Assembly: GCA_945787015.1 (NCBI GenBank)
Contig: CALZGM010000010.1
Span: 37,375-101,374, forward strand
Origin: an uncultured Roseburia sp.
GTDB taxonomy: Bacteria > Bacillota > Clostridia > Lachnospirales > Lachnospiraceae
Length of the DNA: 64,000 nucleotides
Direction: 5' to 3'
Shown here piece by piece: positions 33,621 through 42,542 of this stretch (its first letter is position 1; each line of letters opens with the position of its first letter). The notes beneath the pieces were generated by a model that saw nothing but the letters and a program-made list of their open reading frames with translations, was not told the origin of the DNA and searched no databases. The translations under genes and the position numbers were made by a program.

Positions 33621-36155
33621 TTATAACCGATAGCTTCCCGCTGTCAGTATTTCTATCCTTCCATCCGGCAAAATGACTTCTGCCTCTGTATTGGAAGGTA
33701 TCTCTATTTCATAAGATACTTTCTCGCCTTCATATTTCCATCCACTTACGATTTTTCCAAGCGGTGACTGATAGCTTGCTCTTGCCTGTTGTAACAACGG
33801 ATGCGGCTGTGGTTTTATCGTAATCTTTTCCTCTTTCAACTGAATACCACAGACCCCTGTAAACAGCCAGCCTGTGATTGCACCATAAGAGTAGTGGTTC
33901 AGCGAAGCCTTCACCTCTCCTTTTTCGTTGATGCCATCCCAGTTTTCCCAGATTGTGGTAGCCCCCTTCTTTACCGCATACAGCCAGCTTGGCATGGTAT
34001 CCTGTAACAACAGCCTGTATGCCGTTTCCAGATATCCATACTGTGCCAATACCGGACAAAGGGATGGTGTTGATAAGAATCCGGTATTCAAGTGATAACC
34101 ATTCTTTACTACCAGTTCATTTAAGTCAGCTGCAGCCTGTTTTTTCTCCTCTTCCGTAAGAAGGTCAAAGGAAATGGCACGCACATATTCCGCCTGACGG
34201 TCAGAAGTAATCCTTCCGTTTTCCGTAGCAATATACCGGAACGCTTTTTTCGCCTGCTCTGCAGTCTTATTATAGTTTGCGGCATCCTCTTCTTTCCCTA
34301 AAATCGCAGCAATTTCCGCCAGCAGTTTTCCGGAATAGGCAAAGTATGCTGTTGCCACTTTTCCCTGCGGTGTCCGCATAGCATTCGTGCTTTCTACATC
34401 CGGCTCACACCATTCACCATAATCGATACCGGTCTCAATGGTAAATCTGCGGTACGGATTCCGCTTCAATAATTTTACAGGATTCATTGGCTTTTGCTTC
34501 GCCCGGTTCGTAAGGAACTCATACCATTTCTGCATCATTTCATAGTTTTCTTCGAGAATCCGTTTGTCTCTGTATCTCTTATAAAGTGCATACGGCACAA
34601 TGATACAGGCATCGCCCCAGCCAACAGAGCCTGCCAAAAGCCCTGAGAAAAAGCTTGGTTTGTTATTCTTTGGTGCAATATTGGAAACCTTTCCATCCTC
34701 ATGCTGGTTTAATCTGCATTCGCCTAACCACTTACGAATCACCGGATAACAGTCCTCTAAAAAGATTCCTGTTTCTACGAATACACCCATATCACCGGTC
34801 CATGCGGCACGTTCTCTGGTCGGGCAGTCGGTCGGCACATCACAGAAGTTGGATTTCTGGCTCCAGATACTGTTTTTTACTAACTGGTTAACGTCCGCAT
34901 TCGAACACTCAAAGGTACCCAGCTGCTCCAGCTTAGAGTAAACTGCGATCGAAGTAAAGCTTGCAGAAGACAAATCCAGTTCCGTTTCTACCTTTGCATA
35001 GCGGAAGCCCCAGATGGTAAATTTTGATTTATAGTGGTTTTCTCCTTCTTTACAGGTATAAATAACCTGCTGTCTGGTGCCGCCCTCCTTGTGTCGCTTT
35101 CTGTCCTGAAAATTCTCTGCTGTAAAATTCCCGTTCTCATCCAACGACTCGCCATGGGTTAACACGATTTTATCTCCCGCATGGGCATTTACGGTAAATT
35201 CTATGTAGCCAGCCAGATTCTGTCCATAGTCTATGACCGTCTCGCCATTCGGAGTTTTTATAATCTTTCCTTCAAAACGCTCACACTCCACAATCGGAGT
35301 ACAATCCGAGCACGCGAAATTTTCTACCCCGAAATTTTCCACTTTTACTTCGTGGTAGTCTGTCGGCTCTTCCATTCTCGCGTCAATGACCTCGCCCTGT
35401 TGCATGTCGTTCTCCCGAATCGGACCGGACTGTGAGGCCTGCCAGGTCTCATCTGAAATGCAGACAGGCTTTCCGTCTATCTCTAACTGGAAGTATAATG
35501 CAACATCTTCTCCATATAGATTTCTGTCCCCATCCACACCGGAGCAGCTGCGATACCAGCCATCTCCTAAAATAACCTGTACTTTGTTTTCTCCTTCTTG
35601 TATGAGTTCCGTCACATCATAGGTCTGATAAGCCAGTTTTTTATCATAAGTGTAGGTACCCGGTGCAAGCACAAAATCTCCCACCCGTTTTCCGTTAATC
35701 GATGCCTCATACAAACCGTGACAGGTAATGTAAAGTCTGGCTTTTCCGGTTTTTTCTGCGGTAAAAGAAGTCTTTAGATAGCTTGCAGGTTTATGTACAG
35801 TAGGGTCACAGGTAAGCTCCGGATTAATCCATTTTGCAACAAATTGGCTCTTTTCTAAGATGCCCATTTCAAAATAAGCTTCCTCGCTCCATTCTCCTGC
35901 TGTATCGGTTTCATCCCATAACCGCACCTTCCATGTAACATGCTGTTTACTTGCTACAGCCAAACCGAAACAATGATTCATTTTGTCTGAAGCGATTTTT
36001 CCGCTGCTTAAAATCACTTCACCATCTGATACTGCTTCGATTTCATAAGCGGTCTGCTTCTTTCCTCCTTCGCAATTCCAGGAAAGATAAGGAGTTCTGA
36101 TATCAATTCCAATCGGATTTACTAAATGCTCTGTTCTTAAATTAATTGCTTTCAT
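33621..36155 (-). CDS. Alpha-L-rhamnosidase, glycoside hydrolase family 78
   Basis: An 844-residue inverting enzyme that releases terminal L-rhamnose from pectin side chains, flavonoid glycosides or saponins. N-terminal beta-sandwich domains (to about residue 330) include the YEASINGKRVGDFVLAPG pattern in part (SINGKRVGD). The (alpha/alpha)6 barrel begins near CDVPTDCPTRERAAWTGD, which carries acidic active-site residues, and the general base region is near WENWDGINEKG. A C-terminal beta-sandwich follows. There is no signal peptide, so it works on imported oligosaccharides. It starts 11 nt after GH43 and shares its transcript. Confidence 0.93.
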   Translation of the reverse strand: MKAINLRTEHLVNPIGIDIRTPYLSWNCEGGKKQTAYEIEAVSDGEVILSSGKIASDKMNHCFGLAVASKQHVTWKVRLWDETDTAGEWSEEAYFEMGILEKSQFVAKWINPELTCDPTVHKPASYLKTSFTAEKTGKARLYITCHGLYEASINGKRVGDFVLAPGTYTYDKKLAYQTYDVTELIQEGENKVQVILGDGWYRSCSGVDGDRNLYGEDVALYFQLEIDGKPVCISDETWQASQSGPIRENDMQQGEVIDARMEEPTDYHEVKVENFGVENFACSDCTPIVECERFEGKIIKTPNGETVIDYGQNLAGYIEFTVNAHAGDKIVLTHGESLDENGNFTAENFQDRKRHKEGGTRQQVIYTCKEGENHYKSKFTIWGFRYAKVETELDLSSASFTSIAVYSKLEQLGTFECSNADVNQLVKNSIWSQKSNFCDVPTDCPTRERAAWTGDMGVFVETGIFLEDCYPVIRKWLGECRLNQHEDGKVSNIAPKNNKPSFFSGLLAGSVGWGDACIIVPYALYKRYRDKRILEENYEMMQKWYEFLTNRAKQKPMNPVKLLKRNPYRRFTIETGIDYGEWCEPDVESTNAMRTPQGKVATAYFAYSGKLLAEIAAILGKEEDAANYNKTAEQAKKAFRYIATENGRITSDRQAEYVRAISFDLLTEEEKKQAAADLNELVVKNGYHLNTGFLSTPSLCPVLAQYGYLETAYRLLLQDTMPSWLYAVKKGATTIWENWDGINEKGEVKASLNHYSYGAITGWLFTGVCGIQLKEEKITIKPQPHPLLQQARASYQSPLGKIVSGWKYEGEKVSYEIEIPSNTEAEVILPDGRIEILTAGSYRL

Positions 36156-36166
36156 ATGCGCTCCCT

Positions 36167-38005
36167 CTATAATTTTACAACCTGACCTTTGGTAATACCA
36201 TTTTCGTTATAAGCATCCACCCGTACAAAATATTCCTGTGATTTTACCAACGCACCAATACGTTTTTTCATAAGCGCATCCTTCTTTTCCCGTACATCTG
36301 CCACTTCGCGGTAAATCTGATAGCTGTGATACAATTTTCCCTCTTCATGTCCCCAGAGAATATTGTAACCAATCGCGTCCTTTGTTCCTTCAATCGTTAC
36401 CAGTAAATCCAGTCCATCCTCACTTCTTGTTGCCTCAAATACCGGTGCCTTTGCTTTTTCTTCTGTACCGATACCAAAGACGCGGAGTCCGGAAATACAT
36501 GGTGTCACATCATATGGAATTTCTACAATGGTTAGTCGAATAAATCGTACCCTAATTCCTTCTTCCTTTACGATAAAATCATGTGGCAAATCTGTCTCTG
36601 CTTTCGATTTATCCTCAATTAAAAAGTACTCTTTTCCATCCAAGGAACCTTCTAACTTCCATCTGGTATGCAGGTCTCTTTCCTCAATATATCGCGGCTG
36701 TGTTGCGGTTCCTTTGATTTTCCCCGGTGAAGCAATTGGCAGTGCATCATCTGCAAAATTAATCTGAATGGCTCTGACATCCATCGGCTTTTCCAAATCT
36801 ACTTCTATCCACTGACAAGACTCTGCAGTTTTCGCTCTCCACCAGGTCTTTGCATCCTCATTCACTGCCTGATCTGCTCCCTTTCCTTCCGCGGAAGAAG
36901 AACAGTTTGTTGGCTTCGCATAGCTAAGCAGATACCACTGCGGTTCTCTCCACGGGTCCTCCTGTCCCTCGGAAACGGCAATCGGCCAGTCTCCATAGTT
37001 CTGATTGCAGAACAATTCGCCTTCTGCATCAAAGCCTGCCGGCCAGATACCGACACGACGCTCAAACTGATGATTCACGCTGATGCGCATGGTAGAGGTA
37101 TGCCATAGATTGTTTTCTTTGTCACGCATCGTTGAACCGTGTCCTGCTCCCGGCATGTAGCCGCCCGGATGATAGGAAAACGGATTATTTTTTGCCAGTT
37201 CAAATGGCCCTAACGGGGAATCGGATACATACACACCATCCGCGTACACATTATACTCTGCTCCCGGGCAAGCATACTGGAGATAATATTTTCCATTGTG
37301 TTTGTCCATCCACGGTCCCTCGATAAATGGTCTTCTGGTAAACATCCCCCGAATCTGCGGAATATATTGTACAGGCAGCTGTTCCACCGGAACACCGCTT
37401 TGCTTTACAAACCCCTGAAACATCATCTCGACTTCTTCTTCACTACGTGGGAATTCGCTATTGTCCTCGCCCATCCGCTCATAGCCTCTTTCATAGCCAT
37501 CTCCTGAGAGAAGCTCGATACGCTCACTCTTTGGCTGCATGGTCGTCGGATCTAGTTCCACACCCCAGACAGGTGTAATATTGGAGCATCCCCAGTAAAA
37601 AAACACCCTTCCGTCATCGTCAAAGAACAGATTCGGGTCCCAGAAATCAAAGGTACCCGGAATCTCTTCATACGGCCCGTTTATAATATCTTTGGTTCTA
37701 TAATAGTTACAAATCTCTCCTTTTTTTGACGCACAAAAATACACGTAATCACCACAAACTCTTACATCCGGTGCATAGTCGTATAACGGAAGATTTTCCG
37801 GCAGTCTGTGTGCCTCCCAATTTACCATATCTTCGGATACCCATACGCTTAAGTTCATGGATGCGAAAATATAGTATTTTCCCTGAAACAGAATCATGGA
37901 TGGGTCTGCTGCTTCTCTGTCAATCTGAAGCTTTCCGCCGGAACGCGGATCCATGTTAAACTGATAACGATATGGGACATTGATTGGATTACAATAATAT
38001 TTCAT
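36167..38005 (-). CDS. Glycoside hydrolase family 43 protein with F5/8-type carbohydrate-binding domain
   Basis: A 612-residue protein. The five-bladed propeller (about 1-350) has the GH43 acids: Asp in ADPSMILF, Asp in FWDPNLFFDDDG and a Glu/His region near HGSTMRDKENNLW. Family members are mostly arabinofuranosidases and xylosidases. Residues of about 370-510 look like a discoidin/F5/8 module (SSSAEGKGADQAVNEDAKTWWRA, in pieces), and the last 100 residues like fibronectin type III. It lacks a signal peptide. It heads the GH43-GH78 operon, with GAAGGAG before the ATG. The pair suits arabino- and rhamno-decorated pectin fragments. Confidence 0.88.
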   Translation of the reverse strand: MKYYCNPINVPYRYQFNMDPRSGGKLQIDREAADPSMILFQGKYYIFASMNLSVWVSEDMVNWEAHRLPENLPLYDYAPDVRVCGDYVYFCASKKGEICNYYRTKDIINGPYEEIPGTFDFWDPNLFFDDDGRVFFYWGCSNITPVWGVELDPTTMQPKSERIELLSGDGYERGYERMGEDNSEFPRSEEEVEMMFQGFVKQSGVPVEQLPVQYIPQIRGMFTRRPFIEGPWMDKHNGKYYLQYACPGAEYNVYADGVYVSDSPLGPFELAKNNPFSYHPGGYMPGAGHGSTMRDKENNLWHTSTMRISVNHQFERRVGIWPAGFDAEGELFCNQNYGDWPIAVSEGQEDPWREPQWYLLSYAKPTNCSSSAEGKGADQAVNEDAKTWWRAKTAESCQWIEVDLEKPMDVRAIQINFADDALPIASPGKIKGTATQPRYIEERDLHTRWKLEGSLDGKEYFLIEDKSKAETDLPHDFIVKEEGIRVRFIRLTIVEIPYDVTPCISGLRVFGIGTEEKAKAPVFEATRSEDGLDLLVTIEGTKDAIGYNILWGHEEGKLYHSYQIYREVADVREKKDALMKKRIGALVKSQEYFVRVDAYNENGITKGQVVKL

Positions 38006-38131
38006 ACGCCATTTCTCCTTCGCAAAAATAATCGACCTATTCTGTTATTATATTACTTCAATTATTTCATTTCTGCGTTCTCTTTTTCGTGTTTGTGTTC
38101 CTGTTTTTCACTTTATTATCTGCACATAAAA

Positions 38132-38176
38132 CAAAAAGGCCTCCAAAGTCGGATATAAAATCTTTTCTTTGGAGGT
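38132..38176 (-). terminator. Terminator of the Rpn-like pseudogene unit
   Basis: CCTCCAAAG (38140-38148) and CTTTGGAGG (38167-38175) form the stem. On the minus strand CCTTTTTGTTTT follows. Confidence 0.75.
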
Positions 38177-38199
38177 CATTTTCCTATGACATTATTGCA

Positions 38200-39043
38200 C
38201 TAACTTATTTGTTCCTGTTTCCAATACCTTTCCATATATTCTGCTGCATCTTCTTCGGAAAGCCCAAATTTTATCTTCAGCCTGTTTATCGTATCTTCCT
38301 TCGTTGCATGAAATTCCTGGCATGTTTCAATCAAAGTACCCATAACTTCTTCACGTCCCTGGGCAAGTGCCTTCTTTTCTATTAAGCGTTTTTCTTCCCA
38401 CATTTTCATATAACTAATGCCAACCTCCTTCCGATGCTTTGCTTTTTCAACCAACTCATGAATTTTAAAAATATCTGCATTGGTCACATTTTCAAGTTTT
38501 GTATTCTCTATGTATTTTAGCATATCCTTGAGAGATTGACTAGGATTTCCTTCTGTTCCTTTGGTGTATAAAAAAATCTTTCTTGCACCATCCTCATATG
38601 GTATATCAGGTTCTTCTATGCATTGATTTTTTACCGTATACACCATTCGTTTCAAACCGAATGGGTCATAGGGTAAAATAATTATAATAACTACCTTTGG
38701 CAATTTATCATAATCTATACCTGTATTTAAATGTTTTGTATCAATTAATCCATGATAGTATCTCATACGTTTTGGCAGAGTCTCTTTTTCATATTCTTTA
38801 TTTGGTTCAATATCATAGATATCTGGAATAATCTCAGCATCAGCCATTCCGCATTCCGGCAAGTTCTCCATATCAGAAATATCTTCCACATAAGCATCCA
38901 TACGAATTCCATGTTGATTCGTATCAAAACCAAGGATGCTTTGCTGCGCGACTACATGCACTTTGCGAATGCTTTTGCCCAAAACCGTGCTAAGAATAAT
39001 TCTGCAAAATAACATTTTTTACCATTTCTTTTGTGTTTGCCAT
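38200..39043 (-). pseudogene. Rpn-family PD-(D/E)XK nuclease/transposase-like gene, frameshifted and shortened
   Basis: The strong AGGAGGAG site lies 7 nt before ATG 39043, which starts MANTKEMVKN and stops after 17 codons. The family-like frame resumes in the +1 frame near 39015 (LFCRIILSTVLGKSI) and runs 271 codons. It contains the nuclease core GIRMDAYVED, the following IYDIEP segment and LPKRMRYYHGLID, typical of Rpn (PD-(D/E)XK_2) proteins. A run of six A residues (minus strand, near 39015) marks the shift, and about 20-30 N-terminal residues usual in the family are missing. It is probably inactive. Rpn proteins promote recombination or act against phage. Confidence 0.75.
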
Positions 39044-39314
39044 AGGCATACTCCTCCTATTCAATTAATAAATAATGTGATGTTTTGGCGAACCGCCAAA
39101 CCGGCCATGTAAGGCTAAGACTGTGTAAATTTCTATCCCAAATAATCTACACAAAAATCAATGAGCCCGATTCTTTTCTAAAAAACAGAATCAGCTTAGA
39201 ATTGATATAGCTATTATAATACATTTAAAAATAATAACAAGTCTTTCCGATTACTTTCGTACGATTAAATCCACATTTAGATTATGAGCGCACGTAATGT
39301 GCGGTGTATCGTTC

Positions 39315-39686
39315 CTATTTCCAATTTGCAACGTGGTGCGCATCATTCATTGCCAATAAATAAAGGCAATATTGATTCATACTAATTCCTTCTCTTTTCG
39401 AATGTTCTGCTAATTGTTTATGCAGGCTTTTGGGTATCCTAAGCTTAAATTGTCCGGAATAATCTTCTAAATTTTCCGGCACAGGTATTGTTCCTCCTTC
39501 TACTAATGCAACATTCATCCATTCCCGCTTTGCATCCTCAATATTCTTCATCGCTTCCTCTAAGGAATCACCACAACTTAAGCACCCCGGCAATTCAGGG
39601 CAGGAAACTGCATAACCGCCCTCTTCTATATCCGGAACCAATTCAATTTTGTATGGCAATCTCATATAATCCTCAATCTTTTCCAT
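39315..39686 (-). CDS. HicB-family antitoxin without adjacent HicA
   Basis: A protein of 123 residues from the ATG at 39686, chosen for AAGGAGGAAGAAA; an ATG at 39728 has no ribosome site. The N-terminal partial RNase H fold has YAVSCPELPGCLSCGDSLEEA, and the C-terminal ribbon-helix-helix reads FKLRIPKSLHKQLAEHSKREG, both classical for HicB. In complete systems HicB neutralises the HicA mRNA interferase and represses the operon. No HicA-like frame lies within 300 nt on either side, so this is an orphan or a remnant. It has its own strong promoter. Confidence 0.88.
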   Translation of the reverse strand: MEKIEDYMRLPYKIELVPDIEEGGYAVSCPELPGCLSCGDSLEEAMKNIEDAKREWMNVALVEGGTIPVPENLEDYSGQFKLRIPKSLHKQLAEHSKREGISMNQYCLYLLAMNDAHHVANWK

Positions 39687-39750
39687 TTTCTTCCTCCTTC
39701 TCAATAATCTCTCGTACCAGTTCAACATATTGACATTCTGGCTTTCCTTT

Positions 39751-39780
39751 ATTATATAGTGGTGTCGTATTTGGTGTCAA
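39751..39780 (-). promoter_or_regulatory. Promoter of the orphan hicB gene
   Basis: On the minus strand a perfect TTGACA (39780-39775) and a perfect TATAAT (39756-39751) are 18 bp apart, about 65 bp before the start. Confidence 0.7.
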
Positions 39781-39918
39781 ATAGACTTTATAAATAATGA
39801 AGAAGCCAAAAAAGCGTCCCTACTGTGTCCAAATTTACAGTACGCAAAGTAAATCAGCGACAAATCTCATACAGTGCGCAGAGTATTTTAGCATCCTGAA
39901 GAATTTTTTATTCAAGTA

Positions 39919-40563
39919 CTAGTCCCTTGAATAAAACTCTTCCCCAGTTTCCAAACATATTCCTGCCAATCTGCCATTTTCTAAACCAGCACCACAATCG
40001 ATTGCAATGTGATGATTTGCCTTGTATATATACCCCGGCTTAGGATTGCCAATGATATACTGCGTCGGCGTATGACCGGTAATTACAATTTTATCCTCAT
40101 AATACGGAATCTCATAGTCTGTCCGCGTCCAAACCAAATCGTCAATCGAATACTCCTCCATCGCCTTTTCTTCAGAAAAATCATTCAGACCGGCATGCAC
40201 CAAAAGATATTTTTGACCATTAACCACTAACTTGGCATATGCTTCAAAATCACCCATAAAATCCAGTACATCCTTTCTATCTTCCAGTGACAATTTTGTA
40301 AATTCTGAAATCGTACTCGATGCACCGTTACTAAGCCAATCCGAAAGCTGTCCGATATCTGCCATTGTTAAATGATTCAGAAAATCATCTGTAATCTCAT
40401 TTAATAACAGCTTCAGGTTCGTTAGCGCCATAAGTTCATGATTTCCTGCAATGCAGGTGCAGTTCGGTAATGTCATCAAAAACTGTAACGCTTTCACAGG
40501 ATTTGGTCCCCGGTCAACCACATCGCCAAGAATGAACAATTCATCATCCTCTTTGAAATTCAT
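39919..40563 (-). CDS. Metallophosphoesterase lacking its N-terminal metal motif
   Basis: A 214-residue reading frame matching bacterial PPP-type phosphatases (PrpA/ApaH-like). It keeps GDVVDRG (residues 13-19), GNHELM, and later VHAG and TGHTPT motifs. The first motif D-x-H-G, which supplies two metal ligands and is normally 20-25 residues before GDVVDRG, is absent: the frame opens directly at MNFKEDDELF. The start lies 3 nt after the stop of the intact paralogue, in the same frame, with only a distant GGAAGGA site. A deletion after tandem duplication is the simplest reading. Activity is doubtful. Confidence 0.75.
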   Translation of the reverse strand: MNFKEDDELFILGDVVDRGPNPVKALQFLMTLPNCTCIAGNHELMALTNLKLLLNEITDDFLNHLTMADIGQLSDWLSNGASSTISEFTKLSLEDRKDVLDFMGDFEAYAKLVVNGQKYLLVHAGLNDFSEEKAMEEYSIDDLVWTRTDYEIPYYEDKIVITGHTPTQYIIGNPKPGYIYKANHHIAIDCGAGLENGRLAGICLETGEEFYSRD

Positions 40564-40566
40564 TTT

Positions 40567-41244
40567 TTATACGTAAAATTCCTTCCTGTCATTTAACCTG
40601 ATTGCACCAAGTTGACCATTACACTGATAGCACTTGTACCCAACTCCGCAGTCAATCCGAATGGTTCTTCCTGATTCAGATTTCCAAATCTTTCTTTCCT
40701 CCGTTGCAGTATGCCCTACCACAGAAATAAATGCATCATTTTCTTCTCTGCCTCTAATAAACTCCTCATAATGGCCATCGCCCATATACAATTTACTTTT
40801 GTCCCAAAGTCTCTCAGGAGTTAAATATGTTTGAGCATGTGCTATCTGAAATTTTTCCCCATCTAATGCTAAATTGATATAATATGGTTTACTATCAATC
40901 CATTTCGCCAAATCAATCATATCAACCGGAGTTAATCGTTGTTCCAATAACGAAACTGTATTATAAGAAATATACTCACCGACTTGTTCGTTTGCATATT
41001 TTTCGAATATTTCCCTTTTAACCCAGACATCATGATTTCCCTGAATTACATAAATATTGGGATGTTTTAGAATCTCAAAATACAGTTCCACCGGCTTATC
41101 TCCCCGGTCAAAAATATCCCCGTCAATAATCAGGGTATCATCAGCAGAAAAGCCTATCACCTTGAGCATCGCTATAAAGCCATCCGCATCATTATGAATA
41201 TCAGAAACTACATATACATTTGAATGATTAATCGTCAAATTCAT
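40567..41244 (-). CDS. Metallophosphoesterase, PPP-type phosphatase
   Basis: A protein of 225 residues from the ATG at 41244, which has GGGAG 11 nt upstream; a GTG at 41262 is the alternative. All metal motifs are present: SDIH near residue 15, GDIFDRG, GNHD, IAHAQ and VVGHTA, then RIDCGVG. Such enzymes dephosphorylate proteins or hydrolyse dinucleoside tetraphosphates in the cytoplasm. The next gene is a paralogue that has lost its N terminus. Substrate specificity cannot be stated. Confidence 0.85.
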   Translation of the reverse strand: MNLTINHSNVYVVSDIHNDADGFIAMLKVIGFSADDTLIIDGDIFDRGDKPVELYFEILKHPNIYVIQGNHDVWVKREIFEKYANEQVGEYISYNTVSLLEQRLTPVDMIDLAKWIDSKPYYINLALDGEKFQIAHAQTYLTPERLWDKSKLYMGDGHYEEFIRGREENDAFISVVGHTATEERKIWKSESGRTIRIDCGVGYKCYQCNGQLGAIRLNDRKEFYV

Positions 41245-41332
41245 TTCCTTGTTTTCTCCCACACCTCACGATAAAACCTCAAGTACATTATAACATAGTG
41301 TTTCCGTAAGATGTTGCCACTTTTACATAATG

Positions 41333-41363
41333 AAAAAAAGACCATCACATTTCTGCAATGGCC
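41333..41363 (-). terminator. Terminator of the WYL-GyrI-ClbS operon
   Basis: GACCAT (41340-41345) and ATGGCC (41358-41363) form a short stem overlapping the end of the coding region. On the minus strand seven T residues follow. Confidence 0.65.
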
Positions 41364-41902
41364 TTTCCTATTACAATCTTTTTATGCGCCTTCATTTTCT
41401 TCATCGCCCAATCATAGTGACTGCTGGTAACGCTGATGAAATAGGAGCCAATATTACTGCCACCTACCCATGGATAAAAGCTTTTCGTGAACAATTCTTC
41501 CTCTGAAAACTGCTCCAGTGCTTCCATCATCTGCCGGTGTGATTGCAGGAATTTAGAAAGCGCTTCATCCTCAGTAACATCCTGACACCGCTCCCAGAAC
41601 ATGCGGTTCATATCACCATAAGTCTTCCATGAATAACCTTCCAAAAGGAAAGGTTTATTGCTTCCATTTTCACGGTTCTTAATCCACTCTAAAAGCAGCA
41701 AATGCCACTCATTCAGATGCATGAGTACATCCCGCAGGTTTTTATCACGATGCCAATGCGCTTCTTTCTTCTTTTCATCTTCAGAAAAATCATAGGGTAC
41801 TTCCTTTTCTTCAAAAGCTCTGTTTTCAATCATTGTTATCAGTTTATTATAATTCGTATTCGCTGCTATCCGCAGCTCGTCCTTTGTTTTCGGTCTTGGC
41901 AT
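41345..41902 (-). CDS. ClbS/DfsB-family four-helix bundle protein
   Basis: A protein of 185 residues from the ATG at 41902, just after the previous stop, with GAAGGTGTAAAT upstream. The N terminus PRPKTKDELRIAANTNYNKLITMIE and mid-region HWHRDKNLRDVLMHLNEWH (in pieces) fit the ClbS/DfsB (DUF1706, DinB-like) family, with His residues placed for metal binding. ClbS of E. coli is a cyclopropane hydrolase that protects against colibactin; most relatives have unknown substrates. It is the last gene of an operon with a WYL regulator and a GyrI-like protein, which suggests detoxification of a small molecule. Confidence 0.88.
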   Translation of the reverse strand: MPRPKTKDELRIAANTNYNKLITMIENRAFEEKEVPYDFSEDEKKKEAHWHRDKNLRDVLMHLNEWHLLLLEWIKNRENGSNKPFLLEGYSWKTYGDMNRMFWERCQDVTEDEALSKFLQSHRQMMEALEQFSEEELFTKSFYPWVGGSNIGSYFISVTSSHYDWAMKKMKAHKKIVIGKAIAEM

Positions 41903-41904
41903 AT

Positions 41905-42540
41905 TTACACCTTCTTTCTTATCGGATGCCTGATTACTGTCCTCCATTTTTCAGGATTCACTTTACGCGCATCTGACAAATAGATTTCATGGTGAAGCCT
42001 ATCTTTGGAAAAATCATTTTCATATCCGTTCTCAGCCAAATACATATCCATCAGTTCCACTGTGGCAGGCTCGTTATCAAACGGTCCTATGTGCATAATC
42101 TGCACACACAAGCCTTCTTCCATCGTCAAAAATTCTGCCAATGAACAATCCATCTTTTTCTTCTGTTCCGCAGTTTTCACAGCCCACTCAAAATCTGCTT
42201 TTGAAATAAACTCCGGAAGTCTGATGACGGAAATCCAGTTGAACGTGTTCTTGTCTGTATAATCAATTCCTTCTATACCCTCCTGCCACCAAAACCCTTC
42301 CAGAGGCGGAACAACATATTCATAAAACCCTTCAATCCGATAATCTGTCTTGTAACTCATTTTGAGAGTATAAGCAACGGCATACAAAATGCCAATGGCC
42401 TTTTGATATGCACCACCCTCTTCATTCGGATTTCCTTTTCCTCTTACCGCAATATAATTAGCCTTCGGCACAGTAACAATCTCAGGCTTGTTCTTCGGCA
42501 TATAGTACTCTTTATACTCCTTCTTAAAATCAAATGCCAT
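41905..42540 (-). CDS. GyrI-like small-molecule-binding protein
   Basis: A 211-residue protein with the SOUL/GyrI-like fold. It starts FDFKKEYKEYYMPKNKPEIV, followed by the characteristic GKGNPNEEGGAYQKAIGILYAVAYTLKM (in pieces) and the C-terminal HHEIYLSDARKVNPEKW. Some relatives hydrolyse cyclopropanoid cyclopropyl toxins; others only bind drugs. It lies 2 nt after the WYL regulator gene and its stop precedes the ClbS-like ATG by 2 nt, so the three are co-translated. The combination fits a xenobiotic sensing and resistance unit. Confidence 0.88.
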   Translation of the reverse strand: MAFDFKKEYKEYYMPKNKPEIVTVPKANYIAVRGKGNPNEEGGAYQKAIGILYAVAYTLKMSYKTDYRIEGFYEYVVPPLEGFWWQEGIEGIDYTDKNTFNWISVIRLPEFISKADFEWAVKTAEQKKKMDCSLAEFLTMEEGLCVQIMHIGPFDNEPATVELMDMYLAENGYENDFSKDRLHHEIYLSDARKVNPEKWRTVIRHPIRKKV

Positions 42541-42542
42541 GT

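Noticed and set aside
39084-39100. Hairpin TTTGGCG-AAC-CGCCAAA as a terminator or attachment site
   Set aside because: Too short, no T-run and no flanking duplication; nothing else in the 39044-39314 gap supports a mobile element boundary.
39169-39192. GATTCT/AGAATC stem as terminator of hicB
   Set aside because: Only six base pairs with an A/T-rich loop and no following T-run on the minus strand, and more than 120 nt from the stop.
39712-39780. A frame upstream of hicB encoding PECQYVELVREIIEKEE
   Set aside because: Considered as a HicA remnant, but it does not match HicA, has no proper start with ribosome site, and overlaps the hicB promoter.
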